Below are positions 1 through 9,112 of a DNA stretch of 64,000 nucleotides, one piece after another (the stretch's first letter is position 1; each line of letters starts with the position of its first letter). The DNA is taken from positions 20,118 through 84,117 of the forward strand of contig NZ_KB908030.1 of NCBI RefSeq assembly GCF_000382305.1. Direction: 5' to 3'. Below the pieces are notes generated by a model. It worked only from the letters and a program-made list of their open reading frames with translations. It did not search any database and was not told the origin of the DNA. Made by a program: the position numbers and the translations under genes. The stretch comes from Vitreoscilla stercoraria DSM 513. GTDB taxonomy: Bacteria; Pseudomonadota; Gammaproteobacteria; Burkholderiales; Neisseriaceae.

Positions 1-60
1 ATTCATCAGTGTTGGAAAATCCAACATCGCCCTAAGATATAAACCATCTTAGCCAAGACA

Positions 61-84
61 AACACCCGCCGAGTGCGGGTGTTT
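61..84 (+). terminator. Hairpin terminator of an upstream gene
   Basis: A 9-bp perfect stem (AACACCCGC, 61-69, with GCGGGTGTT, 75-83) and a 5-base loop end in a short T run. Two weaker hairpins precede it (10-26 and 32-52). It probably ends a gene lying left of the window. It sits only 18 bases before the copA start, so some read-through or a copA promoter inside this region is needed. Confidence 0.6.
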
Positions 85-101
85 TGACAAGTGAGTAAGC
101 C

Positions 102-2576
102 ATGACATCAACAGACTCTGTAAATAAAACCTTATCCTCCAATGCTTCTATCATCCAGTTACATGTTGAAGGTATGACGTGTGCCTCTTGTTCGGCACGA
201 GTGGAGCGGACATTGAACCGTTTGCCCGAAGTAAGCCATGCCCAAGTGAATTTGACAACTGAAATGGCCACGATTGAAATGGATACCGCGCAACTGCCTC
301 TTGCGGTTGATGCGATTGAGGACGCAGGTTACCACGTGGTGGTGCCGCAGATGATTTTGGATGTTGAAGGTATGACGTGTGCCTCTTGTGTGGCGCGGGT
401 GGAGCGTGTGGTTAAGCGTTTGCCTAATGTGGTAGATGCCCAAGTGAATTTGGCGACTGAGCAAGCGGTGGTACAAGGCTGGGCAAGCCAAGCTCATGTC
501 ATCGCTGCGATTGAAGATGCAGGTTATGTTGCCAAGCCTTTACAGGCCGCTCTTCATCGTATGGACGAGGACAAGCAAGCACGCAAAGCGGCGGAACAAC
601 AACAATTGCAGCGAGATTTTAAATGGGCGTTAGGCTTGAGTGTGCCTGTGTTTGTTTTGGAAATGGGCGGGCATTTGTGGTCTGATTTTCACCATTGGAT
701 TTCACACCATATTGGCATGCAAACATCGTGGTTATTGCAATGCGTATTGACTGCTTTGGTTTTATTATTGCCAGGACGTCGTTTTTGGCAAACAGGCTTG
801 CCTGCATTGTTCAAAGGCGCGCCTGACATGAACAGTTTGGTGGCAGTTGGTTCTTTGGCGGCATTTGGTTTTTCATTGGTCGCCACATTTTTGCCTGATG
901 TATTACCGCCGCAAGCGCGACATGTGTATTACGAGTCGGCAGTGGTCATCATCACTTTGATTTTGTTAGGTCGGGTTTTGGAAGCACGTGCCAAAGGACG
1001 CACTTCTGAAGCCATTCGCCGTTTGGTCGATTTGCAATCTAAAACGGCCACGATTGAACGCGATGGACAAATATTGACTGTCGACATTGCTCAAGTGCAA
1101 AGGGATGATGTGGTGTTGGTGAAGCCAGGTGAGCGTGTGGCGGTCGATGGTGTGGTGGTGGGAGGGCAGTCGTGGGTCGATGAGGCGATGATTACAGGCG
1201 AGCCGATGCCAGTTGAAAAAAACTTGGGTGCAAACGTTACAGGCGGCACCATCAATCAGCAAGGCAGTTTGCGTGTACAAGCATCAGCAGTGGGTGACGC
1301 GACTGTGTTGGCGCAAATCATTCGCATGGTCAGCGAAGCGCAAGGCAATAAATTGCCGATACAGGCCGCTGTGGACAAAGTGACGTTGTGGTTTGTGCCT
1401 GCGGTGATGGTTTTGTCGTTGTTGACATTTGCGTTGTGGTGGTTATTGGGTGGCGAGGCGGCTTTGAGTTTGGCTGTGGTCAATGCGGTGGCGGTGTTAA
1501 TCATTGCATGCCCTTGTGCCATGGGCTTGGCGACACCGACTTCAATCATGGTGGCAACAGGTCGAGGTGCTGAGTTGGGTGTTTTGTTCCGTCAAGGCTC
1601 GGCGCTACAAAGTTTGCAAGAAGTGAGCGTGGTGGCGGTAGACAAAACAGGCACACTGACCGAAGGCAAGCCGCAATTGACGGATATGGTGTTACAGGAC
1701 GCTTTTGAGCGTGAACACGTTTTGTCATTGGTGGCGGCCGCAGAATCACCATCTGAGCATCCGATTGCTCAAGCTTTGTTACAGGCCGCTCAAAAAGCCC
1801 ATCTTGATATACCCTCGTTGCGTCATTTTGAATCACACACAGGTTTGGGCATTGCCGCTTTAACCGATGCACACCACATTCACATTGGTGCAGACCGTTA
1901 TATGCAGCAATTGGGTTTGGATGTGAGCGTGTGGCAAGTTCAAGCCAAGGCTTTGGCAGCGGCAGGCAAATCGCCTTTGTATGTGGCGATAGATGGGGTG
2001 TTGGCGGCAATATTGGCGGTGTCTGACCCGATTAAGCCCAGCACTCCTGCGGCCATCGCGGCTTTGCATGCACAAGGCTTAAAAGTGGTGATGGTTTCAG
2101 GTGACAATCGCGTCACAGCTGAAGCGATTGCCCGGCAATTGGGCATTGATGAAGTGGTGGCTGAAGTGATGCCTGATGGCAAAGTGGCGGTAATTCAAGA
2201 CTTGCAGCATCAAGGCAAAGTGGCTTTTATTGGTGATGGCATCAACGATGCGCCTGCTTTGGCACAAGCCGATGTGGGTTTGGCTGTGGGAACAGGCACA
2301 GACATCGCCATAGAATCGGCTGATGTGGTGTTGATGAACGGGCGTTTGACAGCAGTAGCGGATGCCATTGCTTTGTCGCGCGCCACCATGCGCAATATTC
2401 ATCAAAATCTATTTTGGGCGTTTGCTTATAATATCGCGTTGATTCCGATTGCTGCGGGCATTTTATACCCATTTTTCGGTATTTTGCTGTCGCCGATGCT
2501 TGCCGCTGGAGCGATGGCGTTGAGCTCGGTGTTTGTGTTGAGCAATGCGTTGCGCTTGCGCTGGTTTCAAGCTTGA
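102..2576 (+). CDS. copA: Cu(+)-exporting P1B-type ATPase
   Basis: Inner-membrane pump that exports monovalent copper from the cytoplasm using ATP. The 824-residue protein has two N-terminal heavy-metal-associated domains with CxxC motifs at C27/C30 and C93/C96. Then come the transmembrane segments, the actuator TGEP at about 365, the membrane CPC motif at 470-472 that selects copper or silver, the phosphorylation motif DKTGT at D514, the HP locus at 553-554 and GDGIND at about 711-716. Every catalytic element is present and the length is normal for a two-HMA CopA. The two HMA domains carry an identical 29-base stretch (163-191 and 361-389), a sign of internal duplication. No CueR regulator or copper chaperone is next to it. 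A silver-specific relative is possible but less likely. Confidence 0.95.
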   Translation: MTSTDSVNKTLSSNASIIQLHVEGMTCASCSARVERTLNRLPEVSHAQVNLTTEMATIEMDTAQLPLAVDAIEDAGYHVVVPQMILDVEGMTCASCVARVERVVKRLPNVVDAQVNLATEQAVVQGWASQAHVIAAIEDAGYVAKPLQAALHRMDEDKQARKAAEQQQLQRDFKWALGLSVPVFVLEMGGHLWSDFHHWISHHIGMQTSWLLQCVLTALVLLLPGRRFWQTGLPALFKGAPDMNSLVAVGSLAAFGFSLVATFLPDVLPPQARHVYYESAVVIITLILLGRVLEARAKGRTSEAIRRLVDLQSKTATIERDGQILTVDIAQVQRDDVVLVKPGERVAVDGVVVGGQSWVDEAMITGEPMPVEKNLGANVTGGTINQQGSLRVQASAVGDATVLAQIIRMVSEAQGNKLPIQAAVDKVTLWFVPAVMVLSLLTFALWWLLGGEAALSLAVVNAVAVLIIACPCAMGLATPTSIMVATGRGAELGVLFRQGSALQSLQEVSVVAVDKTGTLTEGKPQLTDMVLQDAFEREHVLSLVAAAESPSEHPIAQALLQAAQKAHLDIPSLRHFESHTGLGIAALTDAHHIHIGADRYMQQLGLDVSVWQVQAKALAAAGKSPLYVAIDGVLAAILAVSDPIKPSTPAAIAALHAQGLKVVMVSGDNRVTAEAIARQLGIDEVVAEVMPDGKVAVIQDLQHQGKVAFIGDGINDAPALAQADVGLAVGTGTDIAIESADVVLMNGRLTAVADAIALSRATMRNIHQNLFWAFAYNIALIPIAAGILYPFFGILLSPMLAAGAMALSSVFVLSNALRLRWFQA

Positions 2577-2592
2577 GATTGTTTGGGTGAAA

Positions 2593-2625
2593 CAAGCGTC
2601 CTGTAAAAAGTTTACAGGTCGCTTG
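2593..2625. repeat. DUS-like inverted repeat after copA
   Basis: One AAGCGTCCTGTAAA copy faces a variant carrying CAGGTCGC, giving a stem with one mismatch, 17 bases after the copA stop. It can act as a copA terminator, although no T run follows. The 2577-2809 gap otherwise holds only this and the next repeat pair. Confidence 0.6.
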
Positions 2626-2748
2626 AAACATTGAGTTTGAATCCAACCTAATGGGTAAGTTTGAACGCTGCGTTCATTTTGTGGTTGAATGTCAGTCTGT
2701 CTTATGTGTATTTTTGGCTGTAATGTTGTGATTCATTTTGAATCATTT

Positions 2749-2784
2749 GATAAGCGTCCTGTAAAAGTTTACAGGACGCTTATC
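2749..2784. repeat. DUS-like inverted repeat, 17-bp arms
   Basis: Perfect inverted arms of 17 bases (GATAAGCGTCCTGTAAA and its complement) lie between copA and the convergent small membrane protein gene. It is a likely bidirectional terminator made from two uptake-sequence-like units. Confidence 0.7.
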
Positions 2785-2809
2785 AATATATTAAATGATA
2801 CAAATGATA

Positions 2810-3037
2810 TTATACCGTTTGTGTAAAATTGCCACCGATTACCAATAAAATGAGGCCTGCCAATTGCAAGAAAAAGGGGTTTTTAGCGTCTTGCCAATGC
2901 AATATTAAAAATACCAAACTGGCGGGTGCCAAAAGCAAGCAGGCCAAAAACCAACCAATATGCACTTTAAAAGCCGCAATCAACGAACCGATGCCGCCAA
3001 TCATGAAAATGGCCAAACCAATATAAGCTAAAATCAT
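2810..3037 (-). CDS. Small integral membrane protein, unknown function
   Basis: A 75-residue protein beginning MILAYIGLAI, with about three hydrophobic segments separated by short polar turns (HWQDAKN before the last one). I do not recognise a family with certainty. The ATG at 3037 is chosen because the hydrophobic protein begins exactly there and an AGAAG element lies just upstream; the longer reading adds 18 polar residues with no ribosome site. It lies downstream of lysC on the same strand, but the strong lysC terminator separates them, so it probably has its own promoter. Confidence 0.65.
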   Translation of the reverse strand: MILAYIGLAIFMIGGIGSLIAAFKVHIGWFLACLLLAPASLVFLILHWQDAKNPFFLQLAGLILLVIGGNFTQTV

Positions 3038-3060
3038 TGTGAGTCTTCTGTGCACGAGTA

Positions 3061-3097
3061 TAAAAAAACAGGGTTGCTTGTGTGTGAGCAACCCTGT
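3061..3097 (-). terminator. Rho-independent terminator of lysC
   Basis: On the minus strand, a perfect 11-bp stem (ACAGGGTTGCT, 3068-3078, with 3087-3097) is followed by a run of seven T residues. This is a textbook intrinsic terminator placed just after the lysC stop codon. Confidence 0.9.
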
Positions 3098-3113
3098 TCG
3101 ATTTTCATGTCAA

Positions 3114-4355
3114 TTAAGCTTGAGCGACTTTTTCAGGGTCATCCAAACCAAAGGCAGAGTGCAACACGCGGGTTGCCAATTCCAAATATTTCTCGTCAAT
3201 CAATACCGATACTTTGATTTCAGAAGTGGAAATCATTTGGATGTTGATGCCTTCTTCAGCCAAAGTACGGAACATGGTTGACGCCACGCCCACGTGTGAA
3301 CGCATGCCCACGCCAACGATAGACACTTTGCATACGGTGTTGTCGCCGTCTACGGTTGCTGCGCCAATGTTTTTCTGAACTTCGTTCAAGATAGACAAAG
3401 TGCGTTGGTAATCGCCACGAGGTACGGTGAATGAAAAATCGGTTGTGCCTTCGTCACCCACGTTTTGGATGATCATGTCCACTTCGATGTTCGCGTCCGC
3501 TACTGCACCCAAAATTTGGTATGCAATACCTGGTTTGTCAGGTACGCCGCGTACATTGATACGTGCTTGGTTTTTATCGAAGGCAATACCTGCCACTGCT
3601 GCTTTTTCCATGTCTTCGTCCTCTTCAAAGGTGATCAAGGTGCCATCGCCACCTTCTTGTAAACTGCTCAATACGCGCAAACGCACTTTGTATTTGCCTG
3701 CAAATTCAACCGAACGAATTTGCAAAACTTTTGAACCCAAGCTCGCCAATTCCAACATTTCTTCAAATGAAATGGTTTTCAAACGACGTGCTTCTGGAAC
3801 CACACGAGGGTCAGTGGTGTAAACACCGTCTACGTCGGTGTAAATTTGGCACTCGTCCGCTTTCAAAGCCGCTGCCAAAGCCACCGCTGAGGTGTCAGAA
3901 CCGCCACGACCCAAAGTGGTGATGTCATTGTTTTCATCCACACCTTGGAAACCTGCCACAACAATCACACGACCTTCTTTTAAGTCAGCGTGAATGTGGT
4001 CAGCATCGATGCTATCGATGCGGGCTTTGGTGTGAGAAGTATCTGTTTTGACAGCCACTTGCCAGCCTGTATAACTCTTAGCGTCCAAACCAATGTTTTT
4101 CAATGCCATAGACAACAAACCAATGGTCACTTGCTCGCCTGTTGACAAGATGACATCCATTTCACGGGGATCTGGATACTCTTGCATGGCTTCAGCCAAA
4201 GCCACCAAACGGTTGGTTTCACCACTCATTGCAGACACGACAACGACAACATCGTGACCAGCTGCTTTGAATTTGGCAATGCGATTGGCGACATTTTTGA
4301 TACGGTCGGTTGAACCTACCGATGTGCCACCGTATTTTTGTACGATTAATGCCAT
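3114..4355 (-). CDS. lysC: Aspartokinase
   Basis: Phosphorylates L-aspartate, the first step to lysine, threonine, methionine and diaminopimelate. The 413-residue cytoplasmic enzyme starts with the amino-acid-kinase signature KYGGTSVGS (residues 7-15), has a nucleotide-binding segment around [12 protein letters not shown], and ends in two ACT domains that normally bind feedback amino acids (the first around [13 protein letters not shown], the second around [13 protein letters not shown]). Length and architecture match the monofunctional alpha-type LysC of betaproteobacteria; there is no homoserine dehydrogenase fusion. It stands alone, with rph upstream on the same strand across an 84-base gap and a strong terminator behind it. 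Confidence 0.95.
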   Translation of the reverse strand: MALIVQKYGGTSVGSTDRIKNVANRIAKFKAAGHDVVVVVSAMSGETNRLVALAEAMQEYPDPREMDVILSTGEQVTIGLLSMALKNIGLDAKSYTGWQVAVKTDTSHTKARIDSIDADHIHADLKEGRVIVVAGFQGVDENNDITTLGRGGSDTSAVALAAALKADECQIYTDVDGVYTTDPRVVPEARRLKTISFEEMLELASLGSKVLQIRSVEFAGKYKVRLRVLSSLQEGGDGTLITFEEDEDMEKAAVAGIAFDKNQARINVRGVPDKPGIAYQILGAVADANIEVDMIIQNVGDEGTTDFSFTVPRGDYQRTLSILNEVQKNIGAATVDGDNTVCKVSIVGVGMRSHVGVASTMFRTLAEEGINIQMISTSEIKVSVLIDEKYLELATRVLHSAFGLDDPEKVAQA

Positions 4356-4439
4356 GTTTCTTTGCTTCCGTTTCTATGTGAGTCAAACGCACCAGACATG
4401 TGCCACACCAAGGGTATTGGTGTCGTTTCTGAAAATCTC

Positions 4440-5177
4440 TCAGGCAGCTTGTGACTGCAAGGCACGCTGTTGATGTTCCAATAATTCATTGATGCCACTT
4501 TGGGCCAATTGTAATAATTCGTTCAGTTCGTTGATGCTGAAAGTGGCACCTTCGGCAGTACCTTGTACTTCAACGATTTTGCCACTTTGTGTCATCACCA
4601 CATTGACATCAGAATCGCAGCCTGAATCTTCTGGATAATCCAAATCCAACAAAGCCACACCATCGACCACGCCCACAGACACAGCAGCAATGGCTTCGAT
4701 AATTGGATTTTCAGCAATCAAACCCTTGGCAAGCAAACCATTGATGGCCAATTGCATGGCGACAAATGCGCCAGTGATGCTGGCTGTGCGGGTGCCGCCA
4801 TCGGCTGCAATCACATCGCAATCAATCAAAATTTGACGCTCGCCCAATTTAGAACGGTCTACCACCGCACGCAAAGAACGTCCAATCAAGCGTTGGATTT
4901 CTTGGGTGCGACCCGATTGTTTGCCTGCTGCAGCTTCACGGCGCATGCGTGAATGGGTAGAACGTGGCAACATGCCGTATTCTGCCGTGACCCAACCCAA
5001 GCCTTGCCCACGCAAAAAGCCCGGCACGCCTTCTTCAACCGATGCGGTACAAATGACCTTGGTATTACCACATTCAATCAATACTGAGCCTTCAGCATGC
5101 GGCATGAAATGAGGGGTGATGCAAATAGGGCGGATTTGATTTGCTTGGCGGTGTTGGCGGATAATGGCAGCATTCAT
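4440..5177 (-). CDS. rph: Ribonuclease PH
   Basis: Phosphate-dependent 3'-5' exoribonuclease that trims tRNA 3' ends in the cytoplasm. The 245-residue protein shows the family features [12 protein letters not shown] near the start, the RxxR-rich block [29 protein letters not shown] (interrupted here only for reference, about residues 66-95), and [14 protein letters not shown] with the conserved acidic residues. The ATG at 5177 ([10 protein letters not shown]) is preferred over a longer reading that adds 30 unrelated residues. It is divergent from yicC, with 175 bases between them holding both promoters. Confidence 0.94.
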   Translation of the reverse strand: MNAAIIRQHRQANQIRPICITPHFMPHAEGSVLIECGNTKVICTASVEEGVPGFLRGQGLGWVTAEYGMLPRSTHSRMRREAAAGKQSGRTQEIQRLIGRSLRAVVDRSKLGERQILIDCDVIAADGGTRTASITGAFVAMQLAINGLLAKGLIAENPIIEAIAAVSVGVVDGVALLDLDYPEDSGCDSDVNVVMTQSGKIVEVQGTAEGATFSINELNELLQLAQSGINELLEHQQRALQSQAA

Positions 5178-5352
5178 ACAAATGGCAATGGGCTTATGAT
5201 AAATAGAGGCTTGGATTATAGCCCATTTCCATAATTTTTTGCGGCATTGCAGAAGAAAATTTTGCATTGCAACCGAATTTGTTTATTTTATGCTTAATAA
5301 CGGCCGTGTTGATGTGCGACTCGGTTTTTGGATTGGGCATTAGAAAGTATTG

Positions 5353-6222
5353 ATGATGATGAACAGCATGACGGGTTTTGCCAGCGCCCAACAAGATTTT
5401 GGCAGCGAGCGCATCAATTTGGAGTTGCGCGCGGTGAATCACCGTTATTTGGATTTGCAGTTCAAAATGATGGACGATTTGCGTGTGATTGAAGGCAAAA
5501 TGCGTGAAAACATTGCCGCATCGGTGGCGCGTGGTAAATTGGAATGTCGCATTTACATTCAAGCTGTGGCTCAGCAAAATGGTTTGCATTTGAATCAAGA
5601 TTTGGTGGCAGAATTGGCGAGCATCAACAGCGATTTGTCGGTGCAATACCCACATTTACAAGCTTTGAGCGTGGCAGATATTTTGCGTTTTCCGGGTGTG
5701 GTACAACAAAGCCAAACCGATGCAGAAGGTTTACAGGCCGCTGTCTTGGCTTTATTGCAACAAGTTTTGACAGAATTCAATCAATCACGCGTGCGTGAAG
5801 GTCAAAAATTGGCGCAACATTTGTTAGAACGTTTGGCGCAAATGACGCAAGTGGTTGACGATTTACAAGGTATTTTTCCAAGTTTGGTTCAAGCGCATTT
5901 GGAAAAAACCGAACAACGCTTGCGTGAAGCAGTAGAAAATATGGAAGACGATCGCATCAAGCAAGAATTTGCCATTTTCATGCAAAAAGCCGATGTCGAT
6001 GAAGAAATGAGCCGTTTGAAAGGTCACATTGCTGAAGTGACGCGCATTGTGCGTGAGGGCAAAGGCGCTGTGGGCAAGCGTTTGGATTTCTTGATGCAAG
6101 AATTGAACCGTGAAGCCAATACTTTGGGCAGCAAAGCCATTGCCATTGAATGCACCAATGCATCGATGCAATTGAAGGTGTTGATTGAGCAAATGCGTGA
6201 ACAAGTACAAAATATTGAATAG
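5353..6222 (+). CDS. yicC: YicC-family endoribonuclease
   Basis: A 289-residue member of the YicC/YloC family, reported as endoribonucleases acting on RNA such as sRNAs. The N terminus MNSMTGFASAQ and the following LRAVNHRYLD match the family pattern, and the C-terminal DUF1732 block KRLDFLMQELNREANTLGSK is present. Three ATGs in tandem follow a TTG (5350-5361). A GAAAG element at 5343-5347 spaces best to the ATGs at 5353-5359, so the exact start is uncertain by two codons. A GG-type DUS-like copy near 5731 encodes LQAA within the protein. Confidence 0.9.
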   Translation: MMMNSMTGFASAQQDFGSERINLELRAVNHRYLDLQFKMMDDLRVIEGKMRENIAASVARGKLECRIYIQAVAQQNGLHLNQDLVAELASINSDLSVQYPHLQALSVADILRFPGVVQQSQTDAEGLQAAVLALLQQVLTEFNQSRVREGQKLAQHLLERLAQMTQVVDDLQGIFPSLVQAHLEKTEQRLREAVENMEDDRIKQEFAIFMQKADVDEEMSRLKGHIAEVTRIVREGKGAVGKRLDFLMQELNREANTLGSKAIAIECTNASMQLKVLIEQMREQVQNIE

Positions 6223-6318
6223 TGCAGTAGCAAAATATGCGGCTGGTTTGATGTGAATGACGGGATTTAAGGTATGCTATGGCATGATTAAATCCCGTTT
6301 TACATGTAAAGTCGCGCC

Positions 6319-7302
6319 ATGAAACTGCCATTGTCCATTATCGCCACGGGCAAAGCTTTGCCCAGCGAACGCCTATTGTCTTCTGATTTGGATGCTCGTT
6401 TGGGCTTGCAAACAGGTACAGTTGCCAAAAAATCCGGCATACAGTGGCGTTATTTTGCCAGTGCTGAGCAAACCCAATCTCAGTTGGCCGCTGAAGCTTT
6501 ACAGGACGCTTGTCAACATCATGGTATAGATACCAACAGCATTGATTTATTAATATGTGCCAGCGCCATTCCTGAGCAAGTGTTGCCCAATACGGCCAGC
6601 GCAGTGATTCAAGCTGCGGGTTTAAAAAATGGTTTGGCTGCATTTGATGTCAATGCCAGTTGCATCAGTTTCATGACAGCTTTGTTTCAGGCCGCAGCTT
6701 TGCTACAAACCAAGGTTTATCGGCGCATTGCCATTGTTTCGGCAGAAATTGCGTCGCGCGGCTTGAATTGGGATGACGCTGAATCGTCTTTTATTTTTGG
6801 TGATGGGGCGGCGGCAGTGATTGTTGAAGCGGGCGATGGTATTGCCGCTTGTGTGGCGCAACGCTTGGAAGTACATCCTGTTGGACGCACGTTTTGTCAA
6901 ATCAAAGCAGGTGGTACGCAGCGCAATCCGCGCATGGGTTTGCTTGAAACCGACCATTATTTTCAAATGCAGGGCAAGCCTGTGTTCAAATTGGCTTCAC
7001 AATTATTGCCTGCTTTCATTCACAATCTGTTTAGTGATTTGCCTTATACATTTCATGAGGTCGATTGGGTGGTGCCGCATCAAGCGAGCCATTTGTCTAT
7101 GGAACATTTGAAAAATCGTTTGGGGCTAGACAGCCAAAAAATCATCGATATTTATGCCACACACGGCAATCAAGTGGCCGCCTCCATGCCAATGGCGTTA
7201 CATGAATTGTACCGCTCCGGCAAAACCCAATCAGGTCAAAAAGTGTTGCTCATCGGCACTGCCGCAGGCTTTGCTATGGGAGGGATGGTGTTAAGCTTAT
7301 GA
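6319..7302 (+). CDS. 3-oxoacyl-ACP synthase III-like (FabH/OleA superfamily) condensing enzyme
   Basis: A 327-residue thiolase-fold condensing enzyme expected to prime or join acyl chains by Claisen condensation. The KAS III triad is visible: Cys115 in NASCISFM, His254 in VPHQASH and Asn284 in HGNQVAASMP. It is probably not the housekeeping FabH, because it heads an operon with no fatty-acid genes. It overlaps the next gene by four bases (ATGA). The operon of condensing enzyme, SDR reductase, MBL hydrolase and adenylating enzyme recalls the oleA/oleD logic of head-to-head acyl condensation, but the other two partners differ. The DUS copy at 6498-6510 encodes LQDA. The true acyl substrate is unknown. 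Confidence 0.85.
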   Translation: MKLPLSIIATGKALPSERLLSSDLDARLGLQTGTVAKKSGIQWRYFASAEQTQSQLAAEALQDACQHHGIDTNSIDLLICASAIPEQVLPNTASAVIQAAGLKNGLAAFDVNASCISFMTALFQAAALLQTKVYRRIAIVSAEIASRGLNWDDAESSFIFGDGAAAVIVEAGDGIAACVAQRLEVHPVGRTFCQIKAGGTQRNPRMGLLETDHYFQMQGKPVFKLASQLLPAFIHNLFSDLPYTFHEVDWVVPHQASHLSMEHLKNRLGLDSQKIIDIYATHGNQVAASMPMALHELYRSGKTQSGQKVLLIGTAAGFAMGGMVLSL

Positions 7303-8297
7303 AAAAAGTTTTGTTGACAGGTGCAAGCCATGGATTGGGTCGCAGTGCTTTGGATTTTTTAATTGAGCACAATATTGAAGTGGTTGCCATTGCCCGCCAT
7401 ATCGAGCATTTGCAGCATTTAAAAAGTGCCACCGTACACATTCACGCTGTTGATTTAACCCAAATGTATGCCCATCAAGCAGAAGCTTTGTTACAAGGCT
7501 GTGATACGGTGTGGCATTGTGCGGCTTTGTCATCGCCGTGGGGAGCTTATGATGATTTTTATGCCATCAATGTGCAAGCGGTAGAGACTTTGTTACAGGC
7601 CGCAGGCCGCCTGAAGATTTCTCGATTGATCCATATTTCTACGCCATCTTTGTATTTTGATTTTAGCCACAGACGGGGTGTGTGTGAAACACAATTGGCG
7701 CAACAATGGGCCAATCATTATGTTTCGACCAAATATTTGGCAGAGCAGGCGGTTTTAAAAGCAGTGGCGGCTTTTCCATACACGCAATATTTGATGCTAC
7801 GACCACGTGCGATTTTTGGGGAATACGACAGGGTATTGATTCCACGCCTATTGCAATTGCATCAACAAGGCAAGGGCGTGCTGAAATTGCCGCGAGGTGG
7901 CGATACTTTGATGGATTTGACGTATGTGGGCAATGTCATCGAAGCGATGCGTTTGGCCAGCATCAGTCCACACATTGCCTCGGGCAGCGTGTTCAATATT
8001 ACCAACCAAGAGCCGTGGTCTTTGCAGCAAGTGTTGCAAGAATTGTTTCAAGCTTTGGGTAAAGACATGCGCATTCAAAAAGTGCCGTATGTGTTGGCCA
8101 AACAAGTGGCGACTTTGGCGCAAGCGTGGGCCAATATCAGTGGCAAAGAACCTGTGTTCACCCCTTATTCTATCGGCGCCTTGTCGTTTGATATGGTTTT
8201 GGACAACACGCAAGCGCAAAATGTGTTGGCATACCGTCCTGTAAGCAATATGCATGATGCCATTGTCAAAACAGCGCAAGCTTTCAAAGCGGATTGA
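7299..8297 (+). CDS. NAD(P)-dependent extended SDR (epimerase/3-beta-HSD type)
   Basis: A 332-residue Rossmann-fold oxidoreductase with the N-terminal glycine motif TGASHGLG (residues 7-14) and the catalytic Tyr141-x-x-x-Lys145 in HYVSTK. The layout, a lysine-containing active site followed by a substrate domain with RPRAIFGEYD, fits the extended SDR group that includes 3-beta-hydroxysteroid dehydrogenases and OleD. In context it may reduce the beta-keto product of the preceding condensing enzyme; that is inference. It is translationally coupled to its neighbour (ATGA overlap). A tandem GG-type DUS near 7593-7616 encodes LQAAGRLK. Confidence 0.85.
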   Translation: MKKVLLTGASHGLGRSALDFLIEHNIEVVAIARHIEHLQHLKSATVHIHAVDLTQMYAHQAEALLQGCDTVWHCAALSSPWGAYDDFYAINVQAVETLLQAAGRLKISRLIHISTPSLYFDFSHRRGVCETQLAQQWANHYVSTKYLAEQAVLKAVAAFPYTQYLMLRPRAIFGEYDRVLIPRLLQLHQQGKGVLKLPRGGDTLMDLTYVGNVIEAMRLASISPHIASGSVFNITNQEPWSLQQVLQELFQALGKDMRIQKVPYVLAKQVATLAQAWANISGKEPVFTPYSIGALSFDMVLDNTQAQNVLAYRPVSNMHDAIVKTAQAFKAD

Positions 8298-8305
8298 ATT
8301 CAAAT

Positions 8306-9112
8306 ATGGCCAGCATTCAAACATTCAAAGCAGGATTTTGTACCCATGCGTCCTGTATGGCGGTGCGTGGCAGCGGCTTGGGTTCGTGTGAATTTCCAGC
8401 GCAAGTGTTTTTGATTCAAGCGCGTGGCAAAATGTGGCTGTTTGACACAGGTTATGCCCACCATTTTTTGGATGCTACCGCACACGGTTTGTTTGCTGTG
8501 TATCGCAAAGTCACGCCTGTGTTTTTCAATGAATCTGAAGCGATGTTGGTGCAATTGCGTGAGCGCGGCATACAGCCGCAGGATTTGAGCGGCATCATCG
8601 TGTCGCATTTTCATGGTGACCATATAGGCGGCCTGAAAGATTTTCCCAAAATTCCATTAATTGTTCATGGCAAAGGTTGGCAACAAGTGCGGCGTTTGCG
8701 TGGTTTGCGCGCGCTCATCAAAGGTTTTGTGCCCGATGTCATGCCTAGCGATGTTGAACAAAGGCTGTGGTATATGGAGCAAGGCAAGAAAATTGCTTTG
8801 CCGCAATCTTTGCGCCCTTTACAGGACGCTTATGTTGTGCCCGATAGCGGTGGCGAAGTGTTGCTGGTGGCCTTGCCCGGGCATGCGGCGGGGCATATGG
8901 GTGCTTTGGTATTGTGTGACGATGGTTGGCATTTGCTGGCGGCAGATGCTGCTTGGCATCAAGACAATTATCGTGAATGGAAATTGCCTGCGGCTCCGAG
9001 TTTTTTAATCATGGACAACGCTCAAGCTTTCAAACAAACCTTGCACACTTTGCGCCAATTGGATGAGCGTGCTGCGCTCACCATTCATTTGAGCCATCAG
9101 GAGGCAAGATGA
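8306..9112 (+). CDS. Metallo-beta-lactamase-fold hydrolase
   Basis: A 268-residue cytoplasmic hydrolase with the dinuclear zinc motif HxHxDH at H101, H103, D105 and H106 (SHFHGDH). Further metal ligands are likely in LPGHAAGHMG and at the C-terminal LSHQ. The layout resembles lactonases and thioesterases such as the AHL-lactonase group. No signal peptide is seen, which argues against a periplasmic beta-lactamase. The ATG at 8306 is preferred; an upstream TTG at 8294 would overlap the SDR. In this operon it might hydrolyse a lactone or thioester product. It overlaps the next gene by ATGA. Confidence 0.82.
   Translation: MASIQTFKAGFCTHASCMAVRGSGLGSCEFPAQVFLIQARGKMWLFDTGYAHHFLDATAHGLFAVYRKVTPVFFNESEAMLVQLRERGIQPQDLSGIIVSHFHGDHIGGLKDFPKIPLIVHGKGWQQVRRLRGLRALIKGFVPDVMPSDVEQRLWYMEQGKKIALPQSLRPLQDAYVVPDSGGEVLLVALPGHAAGHMGALVLCDDGWHLLAADAAWHQDNYREWKLPAAPSFLIMDNAQAFKQTLHTLRQLDERAALTIHLSHQEAR

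Noticed and set aside
32..497. Open frames on the minus strand across the start of copA
   Set aside because: They lie antisense to a clear P-type ATPase and have His/Cys-rich shadow composition and no ribosome site.
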